Assembly (NCBI RefSeq): GCF_902771435.1
Contig: NZ_CACXXB010000017.1
Span: 41,409 to 105,408, forward strand
DNA: 64,000 nucleotides
Origin: an uncultured Methanobrevibacter sp.
GTDB lineage: Archaea; Methanobacteriota; Methanobacteria; Methanobacteriales; Methanobacteriaceae
Direction of reading: 5' to 3'
This document shows positions 40,896 through 50,505 of the stretch, piece after piece. Positions within the stretch are counted from its first letter, which is position 1. Each line of letters starts with the position of its first letter. The notes under the pieces were generated by a model, which was not told where the DNA came from, did not search any database, and saw only the letters and a list, made by a program, of their open reading frames with translations. The position numbers and the translations under genes are program-made.

Positions 40896-43751
40896 CTATT
40901 CCATAAATATTGCAGGTTTGTAAGGCATTGCATTTCTGGCCTTATTTTGTGGGTCGTAGGAATCGTCGGTGTGGATAATGACTTCTTCTCCTACCTCTTC
41001 GGTAATGTAGTCAAGCGCATCGTTTAGGATTTCCTCTTCATTGATTTTTCCGATGTATCTTGTTTTGGTCATTTCTTTACCGATTTTTTTAGCTACCATA
41101 GCTATTTCCTTTTTATCATCATAGATGTTTGCTCCGATAGCTCTTCCCATAATCTGGCCGATATCAGGTTTTCCAACTTCATCAGCTATTTTGTAAAGTT
41201 CCCATTTCCAGTCAGGAGCAAGGTAAATGTGGACTTTGGAAATGTCTCCTTTTACCATCTTTTTGATTTGTGTAATGTCCTTGATGACATTTTGCACAAA
41301 CTCTTCTGATTTTTCAATTTCAACACTGACTGCTGATTCGTCATATTCCGGCCAGCTTGCTTCGCTTACGAATCCTTCTCCTCCGTATGCGGTCCATAAC
41401 TCTTCTGAAGTATGTGGTGTGAATGGTGCTAAAAGCCTGATCCATGCTTCAAGAACAGTTGATAAGACATAGATTATTGCAGGATCCTGTGAGTCAATCA
41501 GATGTTTTACCCTATAGAGGTAGTGGTCCACATCTTTTTTAAGCAGGAATAATGATTCCTGAAGTGCCTGTCTTGTTTGGAAGACTTCCAGCGCTTCTGT
41601 TGATTTTTTGATATGCTGGTTGAGCTGGCTGATCATCCATAAGTCTATGGTACGGGTCAGTTCAACTTTTTCAATATTGCTTAAATCCAATGGTGAGCCT
41701 TTCATTTCTTCAATCTTGGCTGCAAATTCTCTAAACCATTCAAGTCTTCTTTTAGTTCCTAAAACCTCTTTTTCTCTCCAGTCGAAGTCTTGCCATGGTT
41801 CTGCAGATGCCATCAGGAAAAGCCTTACAACATCGGCTGTGTAATCCTTAATTGCATCTTTTAAAAGGATAACATTTCCTTTTGATGAGGACATTTTGTT
41901 TCCTTCCAAAAGACCCATTCCGAATACTACAGTTCCTTTAGGCCATTTTTCTTCAGGATAAATTGCACTGTGGGCAAACATTAAAAAGCTTAAGTGGTTA
42001 CCGACCAAATCCTTAGCTGACAGTCTCCAGTCAAGAGGATACCAGTAGTTGAATTCATTTTGGATTTCAGTCACCTTGTCTGCAGGAACGGTAATGTCTC
42101 CGGAGTCCTTGTTAAGAAGAACCTTGTCAAAGAATGCAGGAGTAAGGTCATCCGGATTCATGTCTTTTAGGTATTTTGCGATTGCATAGTATGACATGTA
42201 GATTGTGGAGTCTGTCAATGGTTCGATTAACCATTGGTTGTCCCATGGAAGTCTGGTTCCAAGACCGACTTTTCTGGAGCATGCCCAGTCATCCAACCAG
42301 TTGATGTAATATTCAAAGTTGCTTTTGAGTTCCTTTGGAATAATGGTTTCGCCTTCAAGGACTTTTAAGGTTTTTTCGGTCCACTCTTCATTACCGTATT
42401 TCATGAACCATTGGTTGTCCATTATTTTAATGACACAGTTGTTTCCGCATCTGCACACGACTGGCCTTTCGGCAAAGTCATACATGATTGTAGCCATATT
42501 GTCTGCGATCAGTTTTTCCTTTAACTCTTCACGGGCGAAGCGAACTTTCATTCCGCCAAAGTCAGGTATTGATTCTATGATAGTACCTTTACTGTGTTGC
42601 TGTTTGTACAGTTCATTTGTAGCTTCATGCAATTTTTCATCATTTTGGTCTGTAATTCCTAATCTTTCAATGATGTCTGCAGCTGGAATTTCTCCGTAGC
42701 CCTTAAGAGTACATACTGGAATAGGAACCACATTTTCAATAATGCCTTCCAGATTGTATTTGGATATTAATTCTTCATTATTTTTTAAATCTTGAAGGGC
42801 AATGTAGTCTGCAGGTGCATCAGCAGGTTCTGAAAATACGACACCGCTTCCGTATGATGCGCTAACAAAACTGGCTGGGAAAATTGGCAATTCTGCACCG
42901 GTAAATGGATTTTTAGCCATTTTTCCAATAAAATCGTTAGGATCAATTTCTGAGATGATTTCTAAATCTTTAATTTGGTGCTGTAAATTGTAGTGAGCTT
43001 CTTTTGTTATTATCCAGTTTTCGCCTTCAGCATTAACGAGCACGTATTCCACATCAGGGTTCAACCAGATGTTGGTTGCTCCAACGATTGTTTCAGGCCT
43101 TAATGTTGCGGTTACAAGGATTTTATCTTCAATTGGGAATTTCAAAAGGGTCAGTTCATTGACGCCTACTCCTTCACCTTCAAGTAAATCGTGATCTCCT
43201 ACAGGGTTGTCACAGTTCGGACAGTATTTAACAGGGTGCTCTCCTTTTGCAACTAATCCCTTATCGTGGAGTGTGGTAATTTGCCATTCGATGAATTTTT
43301 TATAGGTCGGGTCGATTGTTCTGAATTCTCTTCTCCAGTCAATTGAATAACCCATTTCTTCCATCACTTCATGATATTCGGTTGAAAAGTATTTCACGAT
43401 AAATTCAGGGTCTTCTAATTTTGGCAAGGTTTCCTTTGGAACGCCGTGAACTCTTTCATATAAATCAAGGGTCCATGGGTCTTTTCTTTTAATCCTGTCG
43501 GCAATACCGATAACGGGTGCACCGGTTACATGCCATGCCATTGGGAATAGTACGTTGTAGCCTTCCATTCTTTTAAATCTTGCATAAACATCAGGTACGG
43601 TGTAAGTACGTCCGTGACCTATATGCATTGCTCCACTAGGGTATGGAAAAGCTACTGTAATGAATAGTTTTTCTCTTTCATCAGGGTTTGATTCAAACAG
43701 TTTTGCATCAGCCCATTTTTTCTGCCATTTTTTTTCAATATTTTCGCTCAC
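40896..43751 (-). CDS. leuS: Leucyl-tRNA synthetase (archaeal type)
   Basis: A 951-residue class I synthetase. HIGH-type motif HIGHGRTY lies at about 43-50 after FPYPSGAM. The CP1 editing domain contains [15 protein letters not shown] (about 218-232). KMSKS is present as KMSSSKGN (about residue 640). The anticodon-binding region is followed by an archaeal C-terminal domain. Length matches archaeal LeuRS. nadE lies ten bases upstream in the same direction, so they form an operon. Confidence 0.97.
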   Translation of the reverse strand: MSENIEKKWQKKWADAKLFESNPDEREKLFITVAFPYPSGAMHIGHGRTYTVPDVYARFKRMEGYNVLFPMAWHVTGAPVIGIADRIKRKDPWTLDLYERVHGVPKETLPKLEDPEFIVKYFSTEYHEVMEEMGYSIDWRREFRTIDPTYKKFIEWQITTLHDKGLVAKGEHPVKYCPNCDNPVGDHDLLEGEGVGVNELTLLKFPIEDKILVTATLRPETIVGATNIWLNPDVEYVLVNAEGENWIITKEAHYNLQHQIKDLEIISEIDPNDFIGKMAKNPFTGAELPIFPASFVSASYGSGVVFSEPADAPADYIALQDLKNNEELISKYNLEGIIENVVPIPVCTLKGYGEIPAADIIERLGITDQNDEKLHEATNELYKQQHSKGTIIESIPDFGGMKVRFAREELKEKLIADNMATIMYDFAERPVVCRCGNNCVIKIMDNQWFMKYGNEEWTEKTLKVLEGETIIPKELKSNFEYYINWLDDWACSRKVGLGTRLPWDNQWLIEPLTDSTIYMSYYAIAKYLKDMNPDDLTPAFFDKVLLNKDSGDITVPADKVTEIQNEFNYWYPLDWRLSAKDLVGNHLSFLMFAHSAIYPEEKWPKGTVVFGMGLLEGNKMSSSKGNVILLKDAIKDYTADVVRLFLMASAEPWQDFDWREKEVLGTKRRLEWFREFAAKIEEMKGSPLDLSNIEKVELTRTIDLWMISQLNQHIKKSTEALEVFQTRQALQESLFLLKKDVDHYLYRVKHLIDSQDPAIIYVLSTVLEAWIRLLAPFTPHTSEELWTAYGGEGFVSEASWPEYDESAVSVEIEKSEEFVQNVIKDITQIKKMVKGDISKVHIYLAPDWKWELYKIADEVGKPDIGQIMGRAIGANIYDDKKEIAMVAKKIGKEMTKTRYIGKINEEEILNDALDYITEEVGEEVIIHTDDSYDPQNKARNAMPYKPAIFME

Positions 43752-43761
43752 TAAATCACCA

Positions 43762-44574
43762 CTATAAGATTGTTTTTTGAGGACTTTCAGGAACTTTACT
43801 TTTGTGTTCGCTCCTTTTTATCTTTGTAATAATCATATTAACGTCATCAACTGAAATATCTAATTTTTCAGCTATTTCAGTGTTTTTCATATCTTTTTCT
43901 GTGTAAAAATAAAGTATTTGATCAAGCAAATCATAGCTCATTCCGATTTCATCCTCATCACTCTGGCCTTCCCATAGGCCTGCACGAGGAGGTTTATTAA
44001 GAATCTCTTCGGAAACGTTTAGGTATTCGCTTAATTTGAAAACTTCAATTTTGTATAAATCTCCTATCGGTTCCATGTCGCATGCGCCATCCCCATGCTT
44101 TGTAAAGTAACCAATCAGGATTTCACTTTTGTTACCTGTTCCGATGACCAGGTAATTCTTATAATTTGCATAATAATAAAGTAGGGACATTCTGATTCTG
44201 GCCTTAAGATTTCCAATGGCAAGATTGTCATTGTCGAGTTTTGTAACAGATAAATATTCATTTAAAATGCTTTCAATAGCTATTTCTTTATAGTCAATTC
44301 CTAAATTTTGCGCTATTTCAATTCCATGAACAGTATCTTCTGAGGGAGTTGTTGTGGATGGCATGACAATTCCAAAAACGTTGTCTTTGCCTAAAGCCTC
44401 GCAGGCCAGATAGGCGACAAGTGTTGAATCGATTCCTCCGCTGAGTCCAATGGCAACTCCATCACAATTGGCTTCATTTACTTTGGATTTTATGAATTCA
44501 ACAATGTTTGACCTTGTTTTTTCTAAATCAATTTTTGGAATTTCATTCAAATTTCCACCAGCTTTATCATTCAT
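43762..44574 (-). CDS. nadE: NH3-dependent NAD+ synthetase
   Basis: Amidates nicotinate adenine dinucleotide to NAD. The 270-residue length is that of the ammonia-dependent type. The PP-loop GLSGGIDS lies at residues 43-50, [31 protein letters not shown] near 144 holds the conserved acids, and [20 protein letters not shown] is diagnostic. No glutaminase domain is fused. Confidence 0.96.
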   Translation of the reverse strand: MNDKAGGNLNEIPKIDLEKTRSNIVEFIKSKVNEANCDGVAIGLSGGIDSTLVAYLACEALGKDNVFGIVMPSTTTPSEDTVHGIEIAQNLGIDYKEIAIESILNEYLSVTKLDNDNLAIGNLKARIRMSLLYYYANYKNYLVIGTGNKSEILIGYFTKHGDGACDMEPIGDLYKIEVFKLSEYLNVSEEILNKPPRAGLWEGQSDEDEIGMSYDLLDQILYFYTEKDMKNTEIAEKLDISVDDVNMIITKIKRSEHKSKVPESPQKTIL

Positions 44575-44614
44575 ACATAAATTAATATGTAGTTATTTAT
44601 TAATAAATTATATT

Positions 44615-45010
44615 ATGTCAAACGTTAATCTTATGTGTGAAAAATCATTTTCTCAGGCGGACCAGGAAATTGTTGATGTGTTTATGGAGTTTCAACAGGC
44701 ATTGGTAGATAAGGATTTGGATAAGTTAAATGAAATGATATTAGATGTTTCAGAATTTATTAATGTTACAGGCAAATACCAGTCTAAAGATGAGTTTTTA
44801 TCTCAAATAGGTGACGGTACTTTAAACTATTTAAATTTTGATATACTCAATCCCACAATATTGTTTGATGATGACAATGCGGCATCTCTTATAGCCAATG
44901 TCAGACTTTTTATCAAAATCAACGCCAAGGAGCTCAGGGTCATTTCAAATTCCGTTGTCAGTTTCGAAAAATCCTCTGAGAAATGGTGTATCAGCAAGTG
45001 GGAAAACTGA
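44615..45010 (+). CDS. NTF2-like (SnoaL/DUF4440-like) small protein
   Basis: A 131-residue protein; ATG at 44615 follows an AT-rich leader, and a second ATG at 44633 is possible. Residues 15-130 show the alpha-plus-beta NTF2-like pattern: an amphipathic start (QADQEIVDVFMEFQQALVDKDLDKLNEMI), SKDEFLSQIGDG and a final beta sheet ending SEKWCISKWEN. The fold makes a small ligand pocket; no function is set. It is divergent from nadE. Confidence 0.7.
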   Translation: MSNVNLMCEKSFSQADQEIVDVFMEFQQALVDKDLDKLNEMILDVSEFINVTGKYQSKDEFLSQIGDGTLNYLNFDILNPTILFDDDNAASLIANVRLFIKINAKELRVISNSVVSFEKSSEKWCISKWEN

Positions 45011-45012
45011 TA

Positions 45013-45022
45013 TTTTTTTTTT
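45013..45022 (+). terminator. Oligo-T terminator after NTF2-like gene
   Basis: Ten T residues begin two bases after the stop codon. The following A-rich stretch on the same strand would provide some T-rich signal to the convergent UbiB-like gene. Called by pattern. Confidence 0.5.
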
Positions 45023-45072
45023 AAAAAATAAGTAATTTGGGGAAAATCAATTCCCCTCTGTTTTTTTTTAAT

Positions 45073-46671
45073 TTATTTTAGTACGAATTTTCTAAGGCCA
45101 ATAATGCTTAAGACTATGGCTATTAAATAACCAATTAAAGAAATTAAAGGCATGTCGAATACCATTGGTCCGAATGAAACAACTGATGAACCGATTATAA
45201 GAGCTGAGACCAGTGCGATTATTGAAACCTTATCGGTAATGTCAACCTCAAATCTGAATTGAAGCTCTTCATTATCAATCTTGTGTATGGTTCTTGTGAG
45301 AAGTTTCGGCAGGGCTTGAAGCATGTGTTCATACAGGATTAGGTTGCTTTTTTTGCCTTTTAAAAACTGTTTAGGATTGACCCTTTGTTTGGCTATTTGT
45401 GCAGCAACAGGTTTGACTGATGCGAAAACATCGATTTCCGGATCAAGATTGTGTGCAATGGCTTCAACCATTGACAAACCTCTTGCCATGGTAACGACTT
45501 CGTTTGGAAGAATAACGCCGTATTGTTGCATAAGATTGAGCAGTGCCTCTAAAACTCCATCGAAACGATTGAGCTGTACTCCGAAGTACCTTCCGAACAA
45601 ATCGTTGAGGTCTCTTCTTAAAGATGATGTGTCAATGTCATAATCCAATATGTCCATGTACATCAACTGGTTTATCAATCCGTCAACGTCCTGATCCACG
45701 AATAACAGCATTACTTCTGAAAGGTCACGTTTGAATTTTTCATCAAAGAATCCCATCATACCCAAATCAAGGTAACACACTACATTATCCTCTAAAATCA
45801 TTATGTTTCCTGGGTGAGGGTCTCCATGGAAGAATCCGTCAATGAACAGTTGCTGGAGATATGAATCCAGAACAGTTTTTGCTAAAAGTTTTTTGTCGAA
45901 TTCATCACCTGTACTTGCATAGACGTCATTTAATTTTGTACCGTCAATAAATTCCATTGTCAGGACTTTTGAGGTACAGTAATGGCCGAATGTAGCAGGA
46001 ATATGAACATCAGGGTTATCTATGAAATTCATTTCAATGCGTTGCATGTTCATAAATTCGTTATTGTAATCGATTTCCTTGTGGATGGAACGGTCAAACT
46101 CTTCCATAATTCCAGGCAAGTTAATTTTCCTAAGGTCTGAATTCAATTTGTCCGCACGGTTGGCAACATATTTCATTATCCTTAAATCAAGGTCAATTTT
46201 ATCGGTAATGCCATCCTTTTGGATTTTAACTGCAACTCTTTCACCGGTAATTAATTTAGCTTCGTGAACCTGACCGATTGATGCAGTTGCTAATTCTTCA
46301 TGATTGAAGTCTTCAAATAAGTCCTCAATCTTTCCGTTGAGTTCTCTTTCAACAATTGCTTTGACCTGTTCATATGTTATTGCCGGATTATCATCCTGCA
46401 GGTTAGCCAATTCATTAGCTATTTTTTCACCTACAACGTCAGGTCTTGTACTTAACAGCTGCCCTAACTTGATGAATGTTGTTCCCAGTTCCTGAAGCAT
46501 CAATCTTAACTTTAAAGGAATTTCATCATCCAGTAGGAGGTTCTGGTCATCATCACTATCGTCTTTTTTTATTATTTTGTCTTTAGCGGTTTGACCTAAA
46601 ATTTTATCGAAGCCATATTTTTTTATGACTGCCCTAATTTCCTTCAAACGCTCTTTAGTCTCTTTATCCAT
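45073..46671 (-). CDS. UbiB/ABC1 (AarF) family atypical kinase
   Basis: A 532-residue protein of the ADCK/UbiB group. It has the family K-x-G-Q motif in TTFIKLGQLLSTRPDVV (about residues 60-76), VAVKIQKDGI (about 145), the signature DGFFHGDPHPGNIMIL (about 278-293) and the metal-site YLDLGMMGFF. Two hydrophobic segments at the C-terminus (about 470-530) anchor it to the membrane. Relatives support quinone or lipid metabolism; in a methanogen without quinones the role is unclear. It lies 17 bases after the DUF308 gene. Confidence 0.9.
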   Translation of the reverse strand: MDKETKERLKEIRAVIKKYGFDKILGQTAKDKIIKKDDSDDDQNLLLDDEIPLKLRLMLQELGTTFIKLGQLLSTRPDVVGEKIANELANLQDDNPAITYEQVKAIVERELNGKIEDLFEDFNHEELATASIGQVHEAKLITGERVAVKIQKDGITDKIDLDLRIMKYVANRADKLNSDLRKINLPGIMEEFDRSIHKEIDYNNEFMNMQRIEMNFIDNPDVHIPATFGHYCTSKVLTMEFIDGTKLNDVYASTGDEFDKKLLAKTVLDSYLQQLFIDGFFHGDPHPGNIMILEDNVVCYLDLGMMGFFDEKFKRDLSEVMLLFVDQDVDGLINQLMYMDILDYDIDTSSLRRDLNDLFGRYFGVQLNRFDGVLEALLNLMQQYGVILPNEVVTMARGLSMVEAIAHNLDPEIDVFASVKPVAAQIAKQRVNPKQFLKGKKSNLILYEHMLQALPKLLTRTIHKIDNEELQFRFEVDITDKVSIIALVSALIIGSSVVSFGPMVFDMPLISLIGYLIAIVLSIIGLRKFVLK

Positions 46672-46688
46672 TATATCACGTTATAATT

Positions 46689-47186
46689 TTAACTTTCAAT
46701 AAGACCGGATGCTAAAAAGGTTATGCCGTACATAATTAGACATATTCCAACTATGATTGCACAGTATAGTGGATTTGCAATTGAAAAGGCAGCAAGGTAT
46801 ACCACTACAAAACCTAAGATTAAAATTAATACTGATGCAAGTCTTGATAATGTGTCTGGTCCAATAATTATGCCTGTAATACCTGCAATTATCAGTATGA
46901 ATGCAATTATATAGAAATTGAATGCAATAATGAAGGATAATGCGTCTATTTCATAAATAAATAATATTCCCAGTAGTATTGCACAAATTCCAACAAATAT
47001 GTTTATTGCTGAAACATGGGTTATCCTGCTCCATAGGCTGAATCCGTCAATAATAGAAGCAAATCCAAATGCAATCAAAGATATTCCTGCAATCAGGGAG
47101 ACTGCTCCTGCGCTATACATTGGATAGATTGCGAAAATCAAACCCAATATTATAAATAAAATTCCTAGTACTTTCCTAAAATCCAT
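46689..47186 (-). CDS. DUF308 (HdeD-like) membrane protein
   Basis: A 165-residue protein with six hydrophobic segments in three pairs, each with a G-rich turn such as LGIIFILLGLIFAIYP, LSLIAFGFASIIDG and ICLIMYGITFL. This matches the HdeD/DUF308 family. The function in archaea is unknown. It lies directly upstream of the UbiB gene on the same strand. Confidence 0.75.
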   Translation of the reverse strand: MDFRKVLGILFIILGLIFAIYPMYSAGAVSLIAGISLIAFGFASIIDGFSLWSRITHVSAINIFVGICAILLGILFIYEIDALSFIIAFNFYIIAFILIIAGITGIIIGPDTLSRLASVLILILGFVVVYLAAFSIANPLYCAIIVGICLIMYGITFLASGLIES

Positions 47187-47590
47187 AATTACACCTCGTT
47201 AGTTTTTAAAAAATTATTCAAATAGGGTTAATACAATTATAATTTTATATTATTCTACTAATAAATATTAATGTAAAATCATGAAAAATGATTAATTTTC
47301 AATAAAAAATGGAGATTGTTGCGCTTCTATGTATGTATGGAGACAGTTCAACAAAAAACTTTCATTGATTGACAATTAGTTTATTAAAAAGTTTATTGTT
47401 CAACTAATAATGCCTTAATTCTTTAAACTATGATGAATTGTATACTATAACATATTTGGCAATGCTTTTTGATTAGATTTAAATTATTTGATATATAAAG
47501 TAATAATTGATAATGCAAAGTTAATTTTACTTTATAATCCTTGACTTAAACAAAGTTGAGGCAGTTCAAGAGAGATGAGGAAATGAAAAT
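47187..47590. other. Intergenic region with imperfect inverted repeat
   Basis: About 400 AT-rich bases between divergent DUF308 and DUF389 genes. It holds an inverted repeat of 18-base arms with two mismatches at 47345-47362 and 47388-47405. Promoters for both genes must lie here. No small gene is evident. Confidence 0.5.
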
Positions 47591-48364
47591 ATGAGTGTTA
47601 ATAATGATCAAAATGAAACAATAAAGGAAAAAATCAGGAAGGCCTTTTCATTATCAGAGGATTCAGCATCACATGAAGAGATCCGTACACGTCTTCTGGA
47701 TGGCGGACAAATCACAGGAACCAACATGTGTGTGCTTGTATGTGCAATGGTAATCGCTTCTGTGGGTCTTAATATGAGTTCAACTGCAGTTATTATCGGT
47801 GCAATGCTGATTTCACCTATAATGGGAAGTATTCTTGCTTCAGCATATGGAAATGTATCTGCAGATTATCCTCTCTTTACCAACCATATGGTCGGCTTCG
47901 GAATGCAGATTGCAATCAGTGTCATTGCAGCTTCAATTTATTTTTTCCTCTCACCGGTTAAAGAGCCAACAGTGGAACTTCTTGCAAGAACATCTCCCTC
48001 ATTTTATGATGTGCTCATCGCATTTTTCGGAGGGATTGCAGGAATCATCGGGCAAACCAGATTAGACAAAACAAACACAGTCATTCCGGGTGTTGCAATT
48101 GCAACCGCTCTGATGCCTCCATTATGTACCTGCGGTTATTCGATTGCAAACGGTAGATGGGATATGCTGCTTGGAGCAGGATATCTGTTTATCATCAATG
48201 CGTACTTTATTTTCCTGGCTGCAAGCATTATTTTGACTGTTCTGAAAATACCTAAAACCAAGGAATTGACAGAAAAACAATGGAAAAGGCATCGTTTAAG
48301 GATGGTTAGAAATACAATCATCATTGCTATTCCAAGTATAATTGCGGTTTATTATATGATTTAG
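47591..48364 (+). CDS. DUF389 membrane protein (TIGR00271-like)
   Basis: A 257-residue protein. A hydrophilic 45-residue start leads to six hydrophobic segments. The family signature SSTAVIIGAMLISPIMGSI lies near residue 63, IAFFGGIAGIIGQTR near 138 and GVAIATALMPPLCTCGYSIA near 160. The transport or sensing role is unknown. The start ATG is preceded by GAGATGAGG. A hairpin with six T residues follows it. Confidence 0.85.
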   Translation: MSVNNDQNETIKEKIRKAFSLSEDSASHEEIRTRLLDGGQITGTNMCVLVCAMVIASVGLNMSSTAVIIGAMLISPIMGSILASAYGNVSADYPLFTNHMVGFGMQIAISVIAASIYFFLSPVKEPTVELLARTSPSFYDVLIAFFGGIAGIIGQTRLDKTNTVIPGVAIATALMPPLCTCGYSIANGRWDMLLGAGYLFIINAYFIFLAASIILTVLKIPKTKELTEKQWKRHRLRMVRNTIIIAIPSIIAVYYMI

Positions 48365-48755
48365 ACAATAATGTAGAAGATTGAAGTTATGGTTTTGAAG
48401 CTTCTATAACTTTTTTCTTCAATATTGGATGTATCATGTTACATTAACATCCGCCATTATTCATTCAAAAACTGCTTTTCAAATCCTTTTCATATATACT
48501 ATCACAGTTTAAGATAATATCAGATATTCAAAAAGTTGCCGTTAATGCAAATGCCGATTCATTTAATTAATCAAAAAAAGGAAACTGTTGATTATATGGC
48601 CCGCATATTACTGGAAATTCAATGGTAAAAATAAGTATAAAAATGGTTCAACCGTTGGCGAAACGGATTTTGGCATTTGACGGCATTTTTTTAAAAATGA
48701 GTAAGGAAAAAATAATTGAAACGAAATTTCAATATTAATTCCCTTAAAAATTTTT
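48365..48755. other. Intergenic region after DUF389 gene
   Basis: About 390 AT-rich bases between two converging genes. Apart from the terminator hairpin at the left I see no coding frame, repeat or structured RNA of note. Confidence 0.5.
48384..48416 (+). terminator. Hairpin and T-run after DUF389 gene
   Basis: AAGTTAT pairs with ATAACTT around a 15-base loop that itself contains the palindrome GAAGCTTC. Six T residues follow. It looks like a bacterial-style intrinsic terminator 20 bases after the stop codon. Confidence 0.5.
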
Positions 48756-49259
48756 TTAAGCTTTTAGGTTTAAGGTTTCTTTTTCAATCTCAACTCTTTC
48801 ATCTAAAAGGGCGGATACTTCATCCATTTCATCCTTAAAGGTTGAAAGATCTTCTTCGAGTGAAACTAGTTCGGATACTTTTTCCATGTCTTTTTCAAGA
48901 TTTTTTATTAATCCGTTTTTAGCTTTTTGCATTTTTACTTCAGCGGTCAGAATGATTTCTGCAAATTTGTTTTCTGCTTTGTATAAAATGAATTCAATAG
49001 GTTTTTCATCAGCTTCAATTTCTGAATCAATAGCATCCAATAATTTGATAATGTCTTTATCCGCATCATCTCCAGCCTTATAAATTATTTTAAGGGCCTT
49101 TTCAATATGGGCAGATATTTTTTTGTCGGTATATTTTGCTTTCAATTCTATTTTTCTTTCTTCATGTTTGACTTTAGCTTCTGCTTTTTTTTCTTCATGT
49201 TTTACTTTTTTTTCATCAATTTTAACAGAAAGTTTTTCTTTTTGTTCATCTAAAACCAT
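48756..49259 (-). CDS. Coiled-coil protein of unknown function
   Basis: A 167-residue highly charged helical protein. Residues 1-50 alternate K and E (EKLSVKIDEKKVKHEEKKAEAK), then two long helices with heptad pattern run to the end. There is no signal peptide, metal site or membrane segment. It starts after GGTGATATA. I do not recognise the family. Confidence 0.6.
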   Translation of the reverse strand: MVLDEQKEKLSVKIDEKKVKHEEKKAEAKVKHEERKIELKAKYTDKKISAHIEKALKIIYKAGDDADKDIIKLLDAIDSEIEADEKPIEFILYKAENKFAEIILTAEVKMQKAKNGLIKNLEKDMEKVSELVSLEEDLSTFKDEMDEVSALLDERVEIEKETLNLKA

Positions 49260-49366
49260 TATATCACCTATATTTGGTTATTTAAGCATAATTGTTTATA
49301 AATCTTTTTGTATATCTGTTGTTAATTGGAAAAATATTTAGTTTAAATCTAATCTGTTTAGAATAA

Positions 49367-50242
49367 TTATGAGATTTTGGAATTTTCTTTGATTTCACCA
49401 AACCAGTCGGTTTTCTTACCTATGTAATACATTATGAGGCATATGGCTATGTCCAAAGCAATGGCTATTGCCATATCAGTCCATCCTATTGTGGAGCTTG
49501 TTGATTGGAGTCCAAACATGACGGATATGCTGACCGTTAAATTATTTGCGGTATGTAATGCTGAACTCACTTCTATACCATTTGTTTTCCAGGTAAAAAA
49601 TCCGTAAATAAGACCTGAAACAAATACTGAAATCAATCCTGCATCGTTATATCCGTGTGATACTGCAAATATTACTGTTTGAAGGATAATTGCTAAAACT
49701 GGTATTTTAAACCATGATCCGAAGGTTTGCATAAATAATCCACGGTAGATATACTCCTCCGCAATACATTGCAGAGGCACGAGAATTAAACTTATGATTA
49801 AAAACACTACTGAAAAATGATAGGTGCCATCCGTTCCACCAATGGCAATACTTATTAAGTTAAATGTCAAAATCGCTAAAAGCGGAATAATCAAAGCTTT
49901 AAAATAGAGTCTGTAATTCCATCCTCCCCGTGATGATGAATACGAAGAAAAAGGTCTGTCTTTAACAATTTTGGTTGCAAGGTACAGTGAGGGAATCATG
50001 ATGATGACGCCTAAATCTGTATAGATTTCTCCAATATTATTATTTAAAACTTCATATCCTCCATTTACAATGGATGCTACAAGGCTTTCTCCATATATTG
50101 CAGAGAAAATAGCGTCCAATAATGCGGAAAATATTATAAATATTATTAAACCGATTATAAAAACGAGTATTGGTTTGTACCATCTGTATTCTTCAAATGT
50201 TCTTGGAAATGTAATGTATTCGGGGATTTCTTTGTTTGCCAT
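49367..50242 (-). CDS. CPBP-type intramembrane protease
   Basis: A 291-residue protein with about eight hydrophobic segments. The catalytic motifs are clear: EEYIYRGLFMQ (EExxxR, about residue 165), FAVSHGYND with the first His (about 195), and ALHTANNL with the second His (about 237). This is the Abi/CPBP family of Rce1-like proteases. In bacteria they process peptides or guard against them; no substrate gene is adjacent. Confidence 0.87.
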   Translation of the reverse strand: MANKEIPEYITFPRTFEEYRWYKPILVFIIGLIIFIIFSALLDAIFSAIYGESLVASIVNGGYEVLNNNIGEIYTDLGVIIMIPSLYLATKIVKDRPFSSYSSSRGGWNYRLYFKALIIPLLAILTFNLISIAIGGTDGTYHFSVVFLIISLILVPLQCIAEEYIYRGLFMQTFGSWFKIPVLAIILQTVIFAVSHGYNDAGLISVFVSGLIYGFFTWKTNGIEVSSALHTANNLTVSISVMFGLQSTSSTIGWTDMAIAIALDIAICLIMYYIGKKTDWFGEIKENSKIS

Positions 50243-50505
50243 AAATATAAATTGCTATTTATTGATATTTAAGTTTTAAAGTTTTTAGAATTTAACTGGT
50301 ATGATTATAACTGTTTAATTTCCGGTTAAACTATTTTAAAAAATTTCAGAACCTTTGCAAATAATAACTAACTTTATCTAAGGTTTTTGGATTGTGTTTA
50401 TTATTTGCTTATCTAATTAGTAGAAAGCTATAAAAAAAGAAGGGGAGGATTATTTTTCTCCCTTTTATTCCATTACTAATTTTTTCTTAAAAAATAAATT
50501 AATGG

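Noticed and set aside
48361..48420. Possible small RNA gene after DUF389
   Set aside because: The hairpin with trailing T residues is explained more simply as a terminator of the gene just upstream.
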